Shown: positions 43,007 to 52,549 of the stretch, piece by piece
Layout: each line of letters opens with the position of its first letter
Position numbering within the stretch: position 1 is the stretch's first letter
Assembly (NCBI GenBank): GCA_041741535.1
Contig: JBGSJV010000010.1
Coordinates: 15,091 to 79,090, forward strand
Length of the DNA stretch: 64,000 nt
Direction of reading: 5' to 3'
DNA from: M30B19 sp041741535
GTDB taxonomy: Bacteria > Planctomycetota > Planctomycetia > Pirellulales > Pirellulaceae
The notes under the pieces: generated by a model
Told to the model about the DNA's origin: nothing
Database searches by the model: none
The model's input: only the letters and a program-made list of their open reading frames with translations
Made by a program: the position numbers and the translations under genes

Positions 43007-45547
43007 ATGAAACAAAAATCCAGTGTCAATTTTTTGGTTGCCTGTTGCCTGCTATTGGGTGCCGCATTTTCCGTCAATCCCAGTCCCCAATGTCGTGAAT
43101 GTGTGACGTTGGATCGGACGGATCGGTCAGATCAGTCAGATCGGACGGATCGGTCCAATCAAACGGATCGTTTTTTATCGGCGGCAAGTTCCCCGCGTCT
43201 GAATTTGATTTTGCCGCGTGGTGTGCAACGTGGGCAAACCCATACGCTGGAGTTTATCGGCGAACGATTGGGTGATGCCCAAGAGATTTTTTTCTACACC
43301 CCCGGGTTCCAAGTTCAGTCGATTGAAATGGTCGACGCCAACCGCGTGAAGGCAGTGGTGCAAGTAGCGGCCGATGTTCCGGTCGGTCGGCACATTGCTC
43401 AAGTGCGAACCGCAACTGGCATTAGCGACTACCGGCCCTTTTGGGTGAATCATTTGCCCATCGCGGCAGAGGTCGAACCCAATAACGATCTAGCTTCCGC
43501 TCAAGCCGTGTCCATGAACGTAACGGTCGACGGCATCGTGACCAATGAAGACATCGACTATTACGCCGTTCCATGTCAGGAGGGCCAGCGACTAAGTGTG
43601 GAAATCGTCGCCATGCGACTTGGCAGCTATTTGTTTGATCCCTACATCGCGATCTTGGATGCCAATCGCTTCGAGCTAGCGGTTTCTGATGATTCGGCGC
43701 TGGCGGGTCAAGATGGTGTGTGCAGTGTTCAAGTTCCTTCCGCCGGCACGTACTACGTGATGGTGCGCGAAAGTAGTTTCGGTGGCAATGGTGAATGTCG
43801 ATATCAATTGCACATTGGAGACTTCCCGCGACCGACAGCGGTATATCCGGCGGGCGGTCCAGTGGGTCAGTCGCTGTCACTACAGTTCCTGGGCGATGCC
43901 TTGGGACCATTCGCGAGCGAAATGGCCCTACCCGCTACAAAGTCTGAGGACTTCGCCGTTCATCCCAGCGACTCCAAAGGGTTGGCGCCGTCGGGGATCA
44001 AGTTCCGCTTGAGCGAGTTTCCGAACTCGTTGGACAATGAACCAAACAATGCGGCGGCCGCTGCCACGAAGATTGAATTCCCCACCGCTGTTAACGGAAT
44101 CATTACGGAAGATGGCGATCAGGACTATTTTCGTTTCACTGCAAAACAAGGCCAAGTTTGGGACATTGAAGTTTACGGTCGTCGAATTCGATCTGGCTTG
44201 GACCCCGTCGTCCATCTGCTTAAAGGTGATGGTACGTACTTGGTCGGTAGCGACGATTCTCGTGGACCGGATCCCTATCTACGCTGGACAGTTCCGGAAG
44301 ATGGCGAATACGTTTTGTGGGTCCATGACCATCTGAATCGAGGGCGCCACGACTTTGTTTATCGCGTGGAGTTCCAAAGCGTTGCTCCGGCGTTGAACAT
44401 TGAAATTCCGCGGATTGAACAATACGGCCAATACCGTCAGTCGATTGTTGTGCCGCGCGGTGGTCGCTTTGGTTCTTTGATTTTGGCCAACCGCATCAAC
44501 TTTGGCGGCGAAGTGGTCTTAGAGTCGGAAAACCTGCCTGCTGGCATCAGACTTCAAGCCCAGCCCATGCTGGCCAACCTCAATCAGATGCCGGTCGTAT
44601 TTGAAGCCGCCGAAGATGCTCCCTTGGGAGGCCAGCTGCTGACCTTGACCGCCCGACATGCCGATCCAGCCCAAGCGATTCGCGGTCCTTTTAAGAACTC
44701 GGCAGACTTTGTTTTGGGCGAACCAAACCAATCGAAGTACATCACGGGCGAAGTCGAACAAGTGGCAATCGCGATCGTGGAAAAGCTGCCGTTCCGCATC
44801 GAGATCGAACAACCTACTGCCCCGATTGTGTTGGATGGTACCAAAGACATCAAAATCAAGGTCCACCGCGATCCCGGATTCACTGGAAATGTGCACGTGG
44901 AATTTCCTTTCCGCTCTCCGGGCGTTGGAACTCGTGGCAATATCCAGATTCCTCCCGATCAAACGGAAGGTTTGTACCCGCTTAATGCCGCTGGCAACTC
45001 GCAAGTTGGCACATGGCCGATTTATGCGATTGGCATGTCGGATGTGGGTGGACCTGCTTGGAGCAGTTCGCAGTTGGGAACTCTAGAAGTGGCGGCTCCC
45101 TATGTAACGATGGAGGTCGCACGGGCCGGCTGCGAGCAAGGAGAAACGGTGTTGGTGCCCTGCAAAATCAATCAGCTGACCGCGTTTGAGGGCGAAGGCA
45201 AAGTTCAATTGTTGGGCCTACCTCCGAACTGTGAAGCCGAACCACTTACGTTTACCTCAACCACGCAAGAACTCGTGTTCCGCATCAAGACGACTGCGGA
45301 GACCACCGCCGGCAAACATCGCGGCGTGTTCTGTCAGGTTACCATCCCCGTCCGCGGCGAGTCGGTGGTCTCCAGTACCGGTGGGTTCGAATTGCAAGTG
45401 GATGTTCCGCTTCCCAAAGAAGAGCCCAAGGTTGAAGCGCCGGTCGCCACACCACCGCCACCAGCTGCCGAGGCGCCTCCGGCTCCACCGGTTGAGAAAC
45501 CACTGAGCAGACTGGAAAAGCTGCGGCTGGATTCGAAGAAAAAATAA
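43007..45547 (+). CDS. Exported PPC-domain protein
   Basis: About 846 residues. The signal peptide 'SVNFLVACCLLLGAAFSVN' is followed by an unusual Asp/Arg/Ser/Thr stretch coded by a 9-bp tandem repeat (43112-43170). Two pre-peptidase C-terminal (PPC) domains follow: 'EVEPNNDLASAQAV...DIDYYAV' and 'DNEPNNAAAAATKI...DQDYFRF', each ending in beta strands. Further Ig-like beta domains follow, then a Pro-rich C-terminus ('PPPPAAEAPPAPPVEK'). PPC domains usually sit outside the cell on enzymes; here no catalytic domain is seen. It lies between DUF1501 and the DUF1549 gene, so it is likely part of the same exported system. Confidence 0.78.
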   Translation: MKQKSSVNFLVACCLLLGAAFSVNPSPQCRECVTLDRTDRSDQSDRTDRSNQTDRFLSAASSPRLNLILPRGVQRGQTHTLEFIGERLGDAQEIFFYTPGFQVQSIEMVDANRVKAVVQVAADVPVGRHIAQVRTATGISDYRPFWVNHLPIAAEVEPNNDLASAQAVSMNVTVDGIVTNEDIDYYAVPCQEGQRLSVEIVAMRLGSYLFDPYIAILDANRFELAVSDDSALAGQDGVCSVQVPSAGTYYVMVRESSFGGNGECRYQLHIGDFPRPTAVYPAGGPVGQSLSLQFLGDALGPFASEMALPATKSEDFAVHPSDSKGLAPSGIKFRLSEFPNSLDNEPNNAAAAATKIEFPTAVNGIITEDGDQDYFRFTAKQGQVWDIEVYGRRIRSGLDPVVHLLKGDGTYLVGSDDSRGPDPYLRWTVPEDGEYVLWVHDHLNRGRHDFVYRVEFQSVAPALNIEIPRIEQYGQYRQSIVVPRGGRFGSLILANRINFGGEVVLESENLPAGIRLQAQPMLANLNQMPVVFEAAEDAPLGGQLLTLTARHADPAQAIRGPFKNSADFVLGEPNQSKYITGEVEQVAIAIVEKLPFRIEIEQPTAPIVLDGTKDIKIKVHRDPGFTGNVHVEFPFRSPGVGTRGNIQIPPDQTEGLYPLNAAGNSQVGTWPIYAIGMSDVGGPAWSSSQLGTLEVAAPYVTMEVARAGCEQGETVLVPCKINQLTAFEGEGKVQLLGLPPNCEAEPLTFTSTTQELVFRIKTTAETTAGKHRGVFCQVTIPVRGESVVSSTGGFELQVDVPLPKEEPKVEAPVATPPPPAAEAPPAPPVEKPLSRLEKLRLDSKKK
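43112..43170 (+). repeat. 9-bp tandem repeat inside the PPC-domain gene
   Basis: Six full units of GATCGGACG / GATCGGTCA / GATCAGTCA type plus a partial, in phase with codons, giving DRT-DRS-DQS-like triplets right after the signal peptide. Confidence 0.85.
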
Positions 45548-45612
45548 TCATTCGCTCCGACGGATCCCTCCCACCCACCCTACCCCGCCTTATGTTTGTT
45601 GTTGGTTCATCC

Positions 45613-48156
45613 ATGAAGAATATAATTTTCCGATGGCTCGGCTTTCGCTGGTGCGCTTTTGGTTTGATCGCCTTTGCTGTGACTTCGGTGGTGGCTCTGC
45701 CACGGTCACTTGCTCAAGAGAACGCGGCAGTTGAAACACCAGCAACAGAGCCTCCCGCGGCGGCGGTGCCCGCACCAGCGGCTCCGGTGACTGCCAATGC
45801 GGTAGTTCGTTTTGCGGTCTTTCCGCCGACCGTGCACTTGACCACGACTCGCGATCATCAAACCTTGGTAGGCCAAATCGAGTTGGCCAACGGTCTCACA
45901 TCGGATGTCACTCGTGAAATGACAATTGAAGTGACACCGGCCGAGTTGGTGCAAATCGAAGGTAACCGGCTGCGTCCCAAACAAGATGGCGACGGCCAGA
46001 TCACCGTGCGTCACGGAGATCAGTCGATTGTGATCCCTTTGGTGGTCCGGCAATCGGCGGAAACCTTGCCACTCAGTTTTCGCTTGGACATCATGCCTGT
46101 ATTCATGCGCAGCGGTTGCAACACCGGCAGTTGCCATGGTGCAGCGCGCGGAAAAGATGGGTTCAACCTGTCTTTGTTTGGCTTCGATCCGGCGGGTGAT
46201 TATCACCGTTTGATGCGTGAACAGTTGGGACGACGCGTGGATTTGGCGTTCCCGGAGCGGAGCCTGTTGTTGGAAAAGGCGGTTGGCACGGTATCCCATT
46301 CGGGTGGCAGCCTCTTCAAGAACGATAGCCGCTACTACCAGACCTTGTTGGAGTGGTTGCAGAACGGAGCCCCCGACGATCCGGGTGCTGTGCCCCAAGT
46401 CGTCAGCGTGGAGCTGTACCCGGAAGGTGGCGTGCTCAATGGCCCAGACACCACGCAACAGTTAACCGTCGTGGCGAATTATTCGGACGGTTCCACTCGC
46501 GACGTCACCGAATTGGCTTACTTCTCTTCGGCCAATGACAACTCCGCGACGGTAACCCAAGCTGGAGTTGTGACGGCTGCCAATCGCGGCGAAGCTTTTC
46601 TCATGGCTCGTTACGACACCCACACCGTGGGACGACACTTTATCGTATTGCCAAAAGATCTTGAGTTCGTGTGGCAAGAACTACCCGCGAACAACTACAT
46701 CGATGAGCTGATGTATGCGAAGTGGAAACGCTTGCGAATCGAACCAGCCCCCTTATGTGACGACGCCACGTTTTTGCGCCGCGTCTCGTTGGACATTTGC
46801 GGGATGTTGCCGACGGCCGTCGAGCTTGATGCGTTCCTGGCCGATTCGGAACCAAACAAACGGGCTAAGAAAATTGATGAGTTGTTGGAACGCAAAGAGT
46901 TCGTCGAGATGTGGGTGATGAAGTGGGCCGAGTTGCTACAAATTCGGTCGACGATCAACGTTAGCTACAAGTCAGCGCTGTTGTATTTCAATTGGTTGCA
47001 ACAACAGATCGCCAACGATGTTCCAATCGATGCGATGGTCCGCGAACTATTGTCGTCGAAGGGTGGCACCTTTTCGAATCCGGCGACGAATTATTACCAA
47101 ATGCAAACCGACACTCTGAAAGTCGCGGAAAATGTCGCCCAAGTGTTTATGGGCATGCGGACCCAATGTGCGCAATGCCATAATCATCCGTTTGATCGTT
47201 GGACCATGGATGACTATTACAGTTTCGCTGCCTTCTTCTCCCAAGTTGGCCGCAAGCCCGGCGAGGATCCCCGTGAAGTGATCGTCTTCAATTCTGGAGG
47301 CGGCGACGTGCGACATCTGGTCGGTGGCCGCGTCATGACCCCCAAGTTCTTGGGCGGCGCTCAACCAGAGATTCAACCGGGACAAGATCGTCGCCAAGTG
47401 ATGGCCAATTGGCTCGCGTCTCCCGAAAATCCGTTTTTTGCGCGAAATCTGACGAATATTGTTTGGGCCCATTTCTTCGGCAAAGGGATCGTCAACGATG
47501 TCGATGATGTTCGAGTCAGTAACCCGGCAGTGAACGAGGCGTTGCTGGCGGAACTTGGCAAACGCTTTACTGACTACAAGTACAACTTCAAACAATTGGT
47601 CCGTGATATTTGCAATTCACGAACCTACCAACTGGATACGAAGATCAACGACAGCAATGCTTCGGACGAAACGAATTTTTCTCGTCGGTATCTGAATAGG
47701 ATGCGGGCCGAAGTCATGTTGGATGTGATCTCTCAAGTGACGGACACCGGCAACAAATTCCGTGGCTTGGCCTTTGGAGCCCGGGCCGTTCAGATTGCCG
47801 ATGGCAATACCTCGAACTATTTCCTCACAACGTTTGGCCGCGCGACTCGCGAGACGGTCTGCAGCTGTGAAGTCGTCATGGAACCAAACCTGTCCCAAGC
47901 GCTGCATTTGCTCAATGGTGAAACGGTTCATCAAAAATGCCGCGAAGGTGGACTCATCGCCAAGATGATCGGCGAGGGGCAAACCCCGGCCTCAGTGATT
48001 ACGGAGATTTACCAGCGAGCATTTTCCCGCAAACCTGAGGAAGAAGAGCTACAGCGATTGCTGGGGATGGTCGCCGAGTCGCCCGATGTCCAGGATGGGC
48101 TGCATGACGTGTTCTGGGCCGTATTGAACAGCCCAGAATTCATGTTCAACCACTAA
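45613..48156 (+). CDS. DUF1549/DUF1553 cytochrome-like exported protein with Ig-like domain
   Basis: About 847 residues. The signal peptide (WCAFGLIAFAVTSVVALPRSLAQ) is followed by a Pro/Ala-rich stretch and an N-terminal Ig-like (Big_2) part. A region 'SGCNTGSCHGAARGKDGFNL' has a CX4CH motif, an atypical heme-binding spacing reported in planctomycete proteins. A second Big_2-like segment (about 265-350) and DUF1549 ('FLRRVSLDICGMLPTAVELD') follow, with CxxCH in 'MRTQCAQCHNHPFDRW'. DUF1553 ends the protein ('LLAELGKRFTDYKYNFKQLV', 'RNRMRAEV'-like 'YLNRMRAEVMLDV'). The role is electron transfer or polymer use, not settled. ATG 45613 is preferred; ATG 45592 is possible. Confidence 0.85.
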   Translation: MKNIIFRWLGFRWCAFGLIAFAVTSVVALPRSLAQENAAVETPATEPPAAAVPAPAAPVTANAVVRFAVFPPTVHLTTTRDHQTLVGQIELANGLTSDVTREMTIEVTPAELVQIEGNRLRPKQDGDGQITVRHGDQSIVIPLVVRQSAETLPLSFRLDIMPVFMRSGCNTGSCHGAARGKDGFNLSLFGFDPAGDYHRLMREQLGRRVDLAFPERSLLLEKAVGTVSHSGGSLFKNDSRYYQTLLEWLQNGAPDDPGAVPQVVSVELYPEGGVLNGPDTTQQLTVVANYSDGSTRDVTELAYFSSANDNSATVTQAGVVTAANRGEAFLMARYDTHTVGRHFIVLPKDLEFVWQELPANNYIDELMYAKWKRLRIEPAPLCDDATFLRRVSLDICGMLPTAVELDAFLADSEPNKRAKKIDELLERKEFVEMWVMKWAELLQIRSTINVSYKSALLYFNWLQQQIANDVPIDAMVRELLSSKGGTFSNPATNYYQMQTDTLKVAENVAQVFMGMRTQCAQCHNHPFDRWTMDDYYSFAAFFSQVGRKPGEDPREVIVFNSGGGDVRHLVGGRVMTPKFLGGAQPEIQPGQDRRQVMANWLASPENPFFARNLTNIVWAHFFGKGIVNDVDDVRVSNPAVNEALLAELGKRFTDYKYNFKQLVRDICNSRTYQLDTKINDSNASDETNFSRRYLNRMRAEVMLDVISQVTDTGNKFRGLAFGARAVQIADGNTSNYFLTTFGRATRETVCSCEVVMEPNLSQALHLLNGETVHQKCREGGLIAKMIGEGQTPASVITEIYQRAFSRKPEEEELQRLLGMVAESPDVQDGLHDVFWAVLNSPEFMFNH

Positions 48157-48328
48157 CCGCAACCGTCGCTACCTTTACCAGAACAACGAACGTGTTGCGA
48201 CGTTCGCCAAAACATGGATGGGCATGGCGATTCAACTCGCACCAGCCACGCTCTGGCGAGCGTCGCTACGAAACAGACCTGCCGCACGATCAAATCCAGA
48301 AACCGCCTTCCTTTTGGCAATGCATGTC

Positions 48329-51061
48329 ATGAAACTCAATTCCATTCAACGCCGCTCGTTGCTCTTCATTACCGGTCTGTCGTTGTTGACCTTAGGTATG
48401 GCACATGGTGCTGATGAAAAGGTCACTTTTGACGACCACATCAAGCCGTTGTTCAACCAGCGGTGCTCGTCCTGCCATAACGCGAACGAAAAGAACGGCG
48501 ACTTGGATGTCACCAACTTCACGGCGATGATGTTGGGAGGTGGTTCGGGTGCCGTCGTGGAGGCCGGAGAGCCTTCGGCCAGCTACCTATATAAACTGAT
48601 TACTCATGAATCGTCGCCAGAGATGCCTCCGGATGCAGATCGTTTGCCGGACGCCGAATTGGAATTGGTCCGCAAATGGATCGAAGGCGGAGCTCTCGAG
48701 AATCAAACCAGCAAAGCCGCTCCCAAGAAGAAAAAATTGGCGGCCGTTTCGGGAGATACATCGGTTCGTCCCGAGGTCGTGCCGCAGCCGTGCCGCTTGA
48801 ATTTGGACGTCGCGGCAGTTCCGCATCGCAGTCCAGCAGTGATGGCTATCGCCAACAGTCCTTGGGCCCCGATTTTCGCCGTTGGAACTCCATTTCAAGT
48901 CTTGCTGTTCGACAGTCAATCGCTGCAATTACGTGGCGTTTTGCCGTTTCCGGAAGGACATATCCATTCCTTGCGGTTTTCGCGAACTGGCGGCTTGCTC
49001 GTGGCCGGGGGTGGTCGGGCGGCGTCCAACGGGGTTGTGATTGCCTGGGACATTCAAACCGGTGAACGAGTGGTTGAAATCAAAGGCTTGAGCGACGCCG
49101 TGTTGGCCGCCGACATTAGTAGCGATCACACGCGAGTGGCGGCCGGCACTACGGATCGAATGGTGCGCATCTTTGATGCAGCTTCTGGCAAGCAACTGCA
49201 CGAAATCAAGAAACATACCGATTGGATTCAAGCCATCGAGTTTTCTCCGGACGGAATCCTGTTGGCGTCTGGTGATCGCAGCGGCGGCTTGCTCGTCTGG
49301 GAGGCCAAAACAGCACGAGAGTATCTCGATTTGCGCGGACACCAAGGTCCCATCACCGCCGTCAGCTGGCGACTGGATTCCAATGCCTTGGCGTCCGGGA
49401 GTCAAGACACCACGATCCGACTTTGGGAAATGGAAAACGGCGGGCAGATCGCAAACTGGGGAGCCCACGGTGGAGGTGTGACTTCCGTGCAGTTTGCCCG
49501 CGACGGACGGATCGTTAGCGGCGGGCGGGACAATCAAGCGAAAATCTTCAATCAAAGCGGTGCACAGGAGAAAGCTTATCCCTGGACCAATATCATGACC
49601 GCCGTTCGCTTGTGCGACGAAACGAATCGTTTGTTGGCGTGCGATTTGAGCGGGGTGATCAAAATGCGTGAGGTCGCCACGGATGCCGAGCTGGGCGAAC
49701 TCTCTCTGATGGTTCCGAAACTGGAGCAGCGTCTGACCGCCGCCAATACGGCGTTGGAGCAAGCTCGTGGTCAACAGGAAGCGTTGCAAACGGCTTTGAC
49801 CACTGCTCGTGAAAACTTCGCTAAGTTGGATACCGACCTGCAAACCATGACGACGAAGAAAGTGGAACTCGTCCAACAACAACAGAGCGCTGCCGCCCAG
49901 CTCGAACAGGTGACAACGGAACTCAACAGCCAACGAGCACAATTGACGGCCGCTCAGGAAATCGTCAATCGCTTGGGGCCAGGCTTGACGAATCTGACGC
50001 AAGCGATTGAAGCGGTCCAGCGATCGTTGGCCACCATGCAGTCCGACCAATTGGAGGCCTCGCTGAAACAATTGACCGAATTGAAGCAAACGAATGAAGT
50101 CCAACTGGCGAGCAATCAAATGGTAGTGGAACAACTGCCCGCCAAGGTCGCTGCGTTGGAGGCCACTGTAACGGAAACTCAGGCTCTCCAGTCGAAGCTA
50201 CAAACGGAGCTGGCGGCGTTGGAGCCGACTTTGGTTGCCCTGCAAGCGCAGCAGGTCGAAGCGCAGACGCTGGTGGCAACACGACAAACCGAAGCGGACC
50301 AATTCCAGCCGCAATTTGACGCCGCTGTCGCCGTCCAGCAACGCTTGACCGAGGCGGCCGCGTTTGCCCGCCAAGAGCAGGAACTTCTGACGGCCCTGGA
50401 AAATCAAGCCAAACAAATTGAGGCAGTGGCCGACCAAGAAAGCCAAGCCGCTGAACAAGCAGCGAAGATCTCCGCCGAGCTTCAGTCGCAAACCGAAGTT
50501 ATCACGACCAAGCAGCAGGAGGTGGCGGCCTGGAGTCAACAAGTTACCGCTAGTGAAACGTCCGTCCAAGAACTCGTCCGGATGACGGCTGAAACCCAAC
50601 AAGCGATGGCTCAATCGGTCGCTCGGCAAACCCAGCTGCAACAGACGCTCGAGAAACTACAGTCGAGCTCATCAGCTTTGGCGGAGGCCTTGCAACTGGC
50701 CGGGGACGATGCCGCGCTCCAGCAAGTCCAGCAACAGTTGGCGGATTCGACAAAATCCAAGACCGAGGCCCTGGAACAAGAGCGAGCCCAGGTGGTAAAT
50801 TGGGAGGCGAGTTTGGCGGAATGGGCCAAACAGTCCGCCGAACAACTGGCGCGGCAAACGGAACTCAAGGCGACGATCGCCGCGGCCGAGCAAGAGATTG
50901 CCCGTTTGGCAACCGTACGAGCCCCACTGGAGCTGGAACACGCGAGCCACATGGCCAAAGTGGCCGAACACCAGGCTCAAGTTCAACGCGAACAGGATGC
51001 TTGGCAGGCCGTGCGCGTTCAGTTGATGCAGTTGCGCGGCGTGACTGTGACTCAGGACTAA
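48329..51061 (+). CDS. Exported cytochrome c-WD40-coiled-coil protein
   Basis: About 910 residues. The signal peptide 'SLLFITGLSLLTLGMAHGA' is followed by a PSCyt1-type cytochrome with heme motif 'CSSCH' and Met ligand region 'SPEMPP' (residues 35-110). A WD40 propeller of about six or seven blades (about 160-450) includes 'DWIQAIEFSPDGILLASGD' and 'WRLDSNALASGSQDTTIRLWE'. The remaining ~440 residues are a long Gln/Ala/Glu-rich coiled coil ('LEQRLTAANTALEQARGQ', 'LEQVTTELNSQRAQL'). This is a large exported scaffold. It is the last gene of the DUF1501 operon, and a helical stalk plus a binding propeller would suit surface attachment, which is inference. Confidence 0.82.
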   Translation: MKLNSIQRRSLLFITGLSLLTLGMAHGADEKVTFDDHIKPLFNQRCSSCHNANEKNGDLDVTNFTAMMLGGGSGAVVEAGEPSASYLYKLITHESSPEMPPDADRLPDAELELVRKWIEGGALENQTSKAAPKKKKLAAVSGDTSVRPEVVPQPCRLNLDVAAVPHRSPAVMAIANSPWAPIFAVGTPFQVLLFDSQSLQLRGVLPFPEGHIHSLRFSRTGGLLVAGGGRAASNGVVIAWDIQTGERVVEIKGLSDAVLAADISSDHTRVAAGTTDRMVRIFDAASGKQLHEIKKHTDWIQAIEFSPDGILLASGDRSGGLLVWEAKTAREYLDLRGHQGPITAVSWRLDSNALASGSQDTTIRLWEMENGGQIANWGAHGGGVTSVQFARDGRIVSGGRDNQAKIFNQSGAQEKAYPWTNIMTAVRLCDETNRLLACDLSGVIKMREVATDAELGELSLMVPKLEQRLTAANTALEQARGQQEALQTALTTARENFAKLDTDLQTMTTKKVELVQQQQSAAAQLEQVTTELNSQRAQLTAAQEIVNRLGPGLTNLTQAIEAVQRSLATMQSDQLEASLKQLTELKQTNEVQLASNQMVVEQLPAKVAALEATVTETQALQSKLQTELAALEPTLVALQAQQVEAQTLVATRQTEADQFQPQFDAAVAVQQRLTEAAAFARQEQELLTALENQAKQIEAVADQESQAAEQAAKISAELQSQTEVITTKQQEVAAWSQQVTASETSVQELVRMTAETQQAMAQSVARQTQLQQTLEKLQSSSSALAEALQLAGDDAALQQVQQQLADSTKSKTEALEQERAQVVNWEASLAEWAKQSAEQLARQTELKATIAAAEQEIARLATVRAPLELEHASHMAKVAEHQAQVQREQDAWQAVRVQLMQLRGVTVTQD

Positions 51062-51394
51062 ACTTACGATGCAATAATCCGCAAGGAAATCGTGCGCAAG
51101 GTCGTCCGTAGTCACACGCCGTGTTCCATAGCAGTTGAGAACCAGAGCCTTTCGAGAATTGGCGCACGGTACACGGGGTGTACCAGCCACTTGGAACCGT
51201 ACTGTATGGAACCGTACCGTACGAAACGGCCCGACGTCCGCGGACCTTCCGCCGACGACCAACACTACGTGTCGCACGGCTCGCCGAGTCGTGTATTCGC
51301 ATGACAACTCGGGGAGGCTCCGACAACCACTCATCGACTCGTGCGACGACAAACTCGTCTTATCCATACACCCATCTGGCAATAGGTACCAACG
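51062..51394. other. Intergenic region after the DUF1501 operon
   Basis: About 330 bases with short repeated words (GGAACCGTACTGTATGGAAC, ACCGTACCGTACG) around 51196-51225 but no clear terminator or gene. The methyltransferase gene starts at its right end with a TTG. Confidence 0.45.
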
Positions 51395-52549
51395 TTGATA
51401 TTTCATTTGCAGAGTTCTAAAGGGGCCGAGGCACCCAAGCGACAACGCTTCCTTGACGGTCGGGTCCAAGTGATTTCTCGTTCGGGGCTCAACCTGTGCG
51501 AAGGCTATTTGCTCGAAGCCCTTCCAGACTTGTTGCCCATAAAATCCGCTAATCCCCATGTGTTGACGATCGGAAATCGTTCGGGGGTGCTGGGCCAAGT
51601 GGCTTGCGACGTGTTGGGCGCCCAAGCGACGGCTCATACATTTGACATCCATCACTATCGCGGCATGGAGCCCCATGTTGTGGCGGCGTTTCGTCAACGA
51701 TTTCGCCGGATTTGTCAGGCAGATTTACCAGCCGATGAGACGTATGATGTCGTGCTGTTTCAATTGAACCGCGGCAACTTGCCGACGGAACTGGTACACG
51801 ATATTCTCCAACAAGCGGTTCAAAAACTGCGCCCCGGGGGGAGAATCGTCTGTGCGATTCAAGGAACGTCTCTTTGGTTGATGCGACGTTTGCATGACTC
51901 GTTTCGCAACGTGCAGACTTCAAAAACGAGTGGCGACATCTCGGTTTTGACTGCCACCGATTGCAAAGGCGCTGGCAAGCCCAAGTCTTTTGTCAGTCAT
52001 CTGGACGTGACGTTGCCGCATGGAATTTCGTTTCCGTTGGTTACCTACCCTGGCGTTTTCGCGCACCGCAAAATTGATGCCGGTGGGTTGGCACTGGCCG
52101 AGTCGATGGATGTGGTCGCTGGTGATCGAGTCTTGGACCTCGGGTGTGGCAGTGGCTTGATCGGGATCGCTGCGGGCAAGATGGTTCCGCTGGAACGTTT
52201 GGTGTTGGTGGATTCCCATGCTCGGGCCATCCAAGCGGCGACTGAAAATGTTCAGGCCAATGGGTTGGCCGCTTGCACGCAGATCATTCACAGCGATGGC
52301 CGACCGAGCGACTTTGTCGAACTACAGAACCAATTCACTCTGTTTGTGGGCAACCCACCTTATTACTCGCAAAATCAAGTAACGAGTCGCTTTGTGGAAC
52401 TCTCCTTCCAAGTGTTGCAGTCGGGCGGACGTGCTTGGTTCGTGACGAAGAACCCCGAATGGCTGGGCAAGGAGATCGAACAAACCTTCGGGGAAGTCGA
52501 ATACTACACGCGCCGTGACTACACTTTATTGCGATCTGTGAAACCGTGA
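51395..52549 (+). CDS. Class I SAM-dependent methyltransferase (RsmC/RlmG-like)
   Basis: 384 residues. Two halves: an N-terminal non-catalytic methyltransferase-like domain ('LTIGNRSGVLGQVACDVLGA') and a C-terminal catalytic one with motif I 'VLDLGCGSGLIGIAAG' and 'FVGNPPYYSQ' (NPPY, which marks N-methylation of a base). This two-domain layout is that of RsmC/RlmG rRNA guanine-N2 methyltransferases. Which rRNA position is modified cannot be told. The only in-frame start candidates near the N-terminus are TTG at 51395 and 51407, so the exact start is uncertain. Its stop overlaps the mutY GTG by four bases. Confidence 0.8.
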   Translation: MIFHLQSSKGAEAPKRQRFLDGRVQVISRSGLNLCEGYLLEALPDLLPIKSANPHVLTIGNRSGVLGQVACDVLGAQATAHTFDIHHYRGMEPHVVAAFRQRFRRICQADLPADETYDVVLFQLNRGNLPTELVHDILQQAVQKLRPGGRIVCAIQGTSLWLMRRLHDSFRNVQTSKTSGDISVLTATDCKGAGKPKSFVSHLDVTLPHGISFPLVTYPGVFAHRKIDAGGLALAESMDVVAGDRVLDLGCGSGLIGIAAGKMVPLERLVLVDSHARAIQAATENVQANGLAACTQIIHSDGRPSDFVELQNQFTLFVGNPPYYSQNQVTSRFVELSFQVLQSGGRAWFVTKNPEWLGKEIEQTFGEVEYYTRRDYTLLRSVKP

